A DNA stretch of 15,854 bases from the NCBI GenBank assembly GCA_049613665.1, contig JBMZCV010000124.1:1-15854 (forward strand), in the 5' to 3' direction. Both the position numbers and the translations under genes were made by a program. Every line of letters begins with the position of its first letter. Position 1 is the first letter of the stretch. This DNA comes from JBMZCV01 sp049613665. Lineage in GTDB: Bacteria; Bacteroidota; Bacteroidia; Chitinophagales; UBA2359. Under the pieces are notes generated by a model, which was given only the letters and a program-made list of their open reading frames with translations, had not been told where the DNA came from and did no database searches. Positions 14,924 through 15,854 of this stretch are shown piece after piece.

Positions 14924-15112
14924 CAAAAGGTATATTGTTTTATACTAATGACTGCAATAATAAAACATTTCATTCAAAAAAACAAGCATTAATCAAACTT
15001 TTGTATTTAAAAAACCATTACTTCTCAGTCTTTTCCACACACATTTCCTCCAAATGATATGAGAGATACTTCCATAGACATTGCTACTTGACTGTGCATA
15101 GTTGTGTTTTTC

Positions 15113-15706
15113 TTAGTTTTTCTGAAATCTAAAGATATTTTTTCTCAATTTTATTTTTTGATTTAAGTTAAAACCATAATGAAACGTTTTTACTTCATTA
15201 ATATTTTTTTTGTCACTATAAAAAAACACATACCTAAAATTATTATTAATTATATTTTCTAATGTTTTAACTCTACCAGAGTTATCATAAAGGACATAAA
15301 TATGGTAAACAGATGTCGAACAATACTCACAACCAGAGTAAGTATAGTAAATCAATTGAGATTTATTGTTGTATTTGCTCTTATAAGTCCAATTATTGTA
15401 ATAATAATCTTCATCTAATTCATCATAGCTGCTTATTATTTTACCTGAACTATTATAAACTATGGTTGTGTCAGAGTATTCACTACTTTTCAATTTCATA
15501 AATTCTCTAGGTAAAAAATGATTGCTAATTATATCAGGAAAGTAAGAACTATAAAACTTAATATCCAATACTTCGTTTTTAGATAAATCTATTTTAACTA
15601 TTTCTCTTTTTGAAAGAGCAAATTCATCCTTCACAATAAAAGTATATTCAACTTGAACACCTAATATTATTTGAAGAAGAAAATATAAGTTTAGATAGTT
15701 TATCAT
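15113..15706 (-). CDS. unknown small exported-like protein
   Basis: The 197-residue product is not recognised. It begins MINYLNLYFLLQIILGVQVE, a weak signal peptide or hydrophobic anchor, and continues as a tyrosine- and asparagine-rich, probably beta-rich protein with phrases such as YNSSGKIISSYDELDEDYYY and YVLYDNSGRVKTLENI, reminiscent of RHS/YD-like or toxin-associated beta repeats but too weak to classify. A CEYC pair of cysteines is present near residue 130. The gene starts about 21 bases after the second attI-like block and lies upstream of the recombinase on the same strand, so it could be an old cassette gene. I found no convincing attC-like site after it. It is very AT-rich. Confidence 0.6.
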   Translation of the reverse strand: MINYLNLYFLLQIILGVQVEYTFIVKDEFALSKREIVKIDLSKNEVLDIKFYSSYFPDIISNHFLPREFMKLKSSEYSDTTIVYNSSGKIISSYDELDEDYYYNNWTYKSKYNNKSQLIYYTYSGCEYCSTSVYHIYVLYDNSGRVKTLENIINNNFRYVFFYSDKKNINEVKTFHYGFNLNQKIKLRKNIFRFQKN

Positions 15707-15726
15707 ATCACTTTTTTACTATGAAC

Positions 15727-15771
15727 AACTAAGTTACATCAAGATATTTCACACTAAAAGTTCCGTGTTAT
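15727..15771 (-). other. second copy of the attI-like block
   Basis: Homologous without gaps (37 of 45) to 13094-13138. It includes the GGAACTTTT arm and an AAATATCT arm, and ends on the minus strand in TAGTT. The sequence after the GTT differs completely from that after the other copy. It sits just after the decayed 3' end of another recombinase gene. Confidence 0.55.
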
Positions 15772-15777
15772 AGTTTT

Positions 15778-15854
15778 TTTTATAAGTTCAGATTTGTCTA
15801 ACAATGGTTCGGACATTTATACATTTTTTTATCAAAGGTTTAAACATACTATTT
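15778..15854 (-). pseudogene. decayed 3' end of a second tyrosine recombinase (partial)
   Basis: On the minus strand this stretch aligns with the last codons of the recombinase at 13157: TTTGATAAAAAAA against TTTGATACAAAAA, TGTCCG against AGTCCG, then the end of the gene. One frame reads KCP, then a stop, then TNLNL and a stop at the place where the intact gene reads KSPLDNLDL and stops. An in-frame stop and a frameshift show decay. The downstream 45-bp attI-like block is also shared. The rest of this copy lies outside the window. Confidence 0.5.

Noticed and set aside
15092..15106. A possible inverse core for a cassette carrying the 15113-15706 gene
   Set aside because: The plus strand reads TGTGCATAGT, close to the TGTTCATAGT at the minus-strand start after the second attI-like block, but the AAC/GTT core is missing and no hairpin with a closing core is visible to its left.

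Overview
The window is AT-rich chromosomal DNA from a member of the Bacteroidota. The evidence is the very low GC content, the near absence of Shine-Dalgarno motifs before start codons, a secreted metalloprotease ending in a type IX secretion (Por) sorting domain, and Bacteroidota-type versions of the housekeeping genes. Genus and species cannot be read from it.

Left part (1-5266): fabD (fatty acid synthesis), a small ABM-fold monooxygenase-like gene closed by a strong terminator, then aroB and aroA (two shikimate-pathway steps, probably one operon). A convergent gene encodes an exported protein made of about ten 35-residue repeats. fabD sits between two diverged copies of a ~110-bp repeat. 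The first copy is preceded by what looks like the 3' end of a second fabD, so this is probably an old tandem duplication.

Middle part (5267-11580): a DUF695-RraB fusion gene bracketed by short direct repeats, a ~158-bp imperfect palindrome, a YbdL-type methionine aminotransferase, a possible PD-(D/E)XK-fold protein, and an 859-residue secreted M12B-like metalloprotease (signal peptide, propeptide, HExxHxxGxxHD catalytic domain, MAM-like domain, FN3, T9SS sorting domain).

Right part (11590-15854) is the most interesting. It reads as a small integron-like array, all on the minus strand. A 588-residue tyrosine recombinase is followed, 60 bp past its stop, by a putative attI-like site and then two cassettes. 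Cassette 1 (~480 bp) has no convincing gene and carries five ~75-bp tandem repeats. Cassette 2 (~1.02 kb) encodes a lipoprotein with three MliC-like (lysozyme inhibitor) domains. Each cassette ends in an attC-like imperfect hairpin, and the first ten bases of each cassette are the exact reverse complement of the inverse-core end of its own hairpin, which is the signature of cassettes that once closed into circles. The recombinase lacks the IntI-specific insertion, has the spacing of XerC/D enzymes, and carries three N-terminal repeat modules not found in IntI. A decayed 3' end of a second recombinase and a second copy of the attI-like block lie at the right edge (15727-15854). Homology between the two blocks stops exactly at the GTT core, and an unknown small secreted-protein gene follows it. 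This XerC-like recombinase with attC-like cassettes is my candidate for an under-described system.
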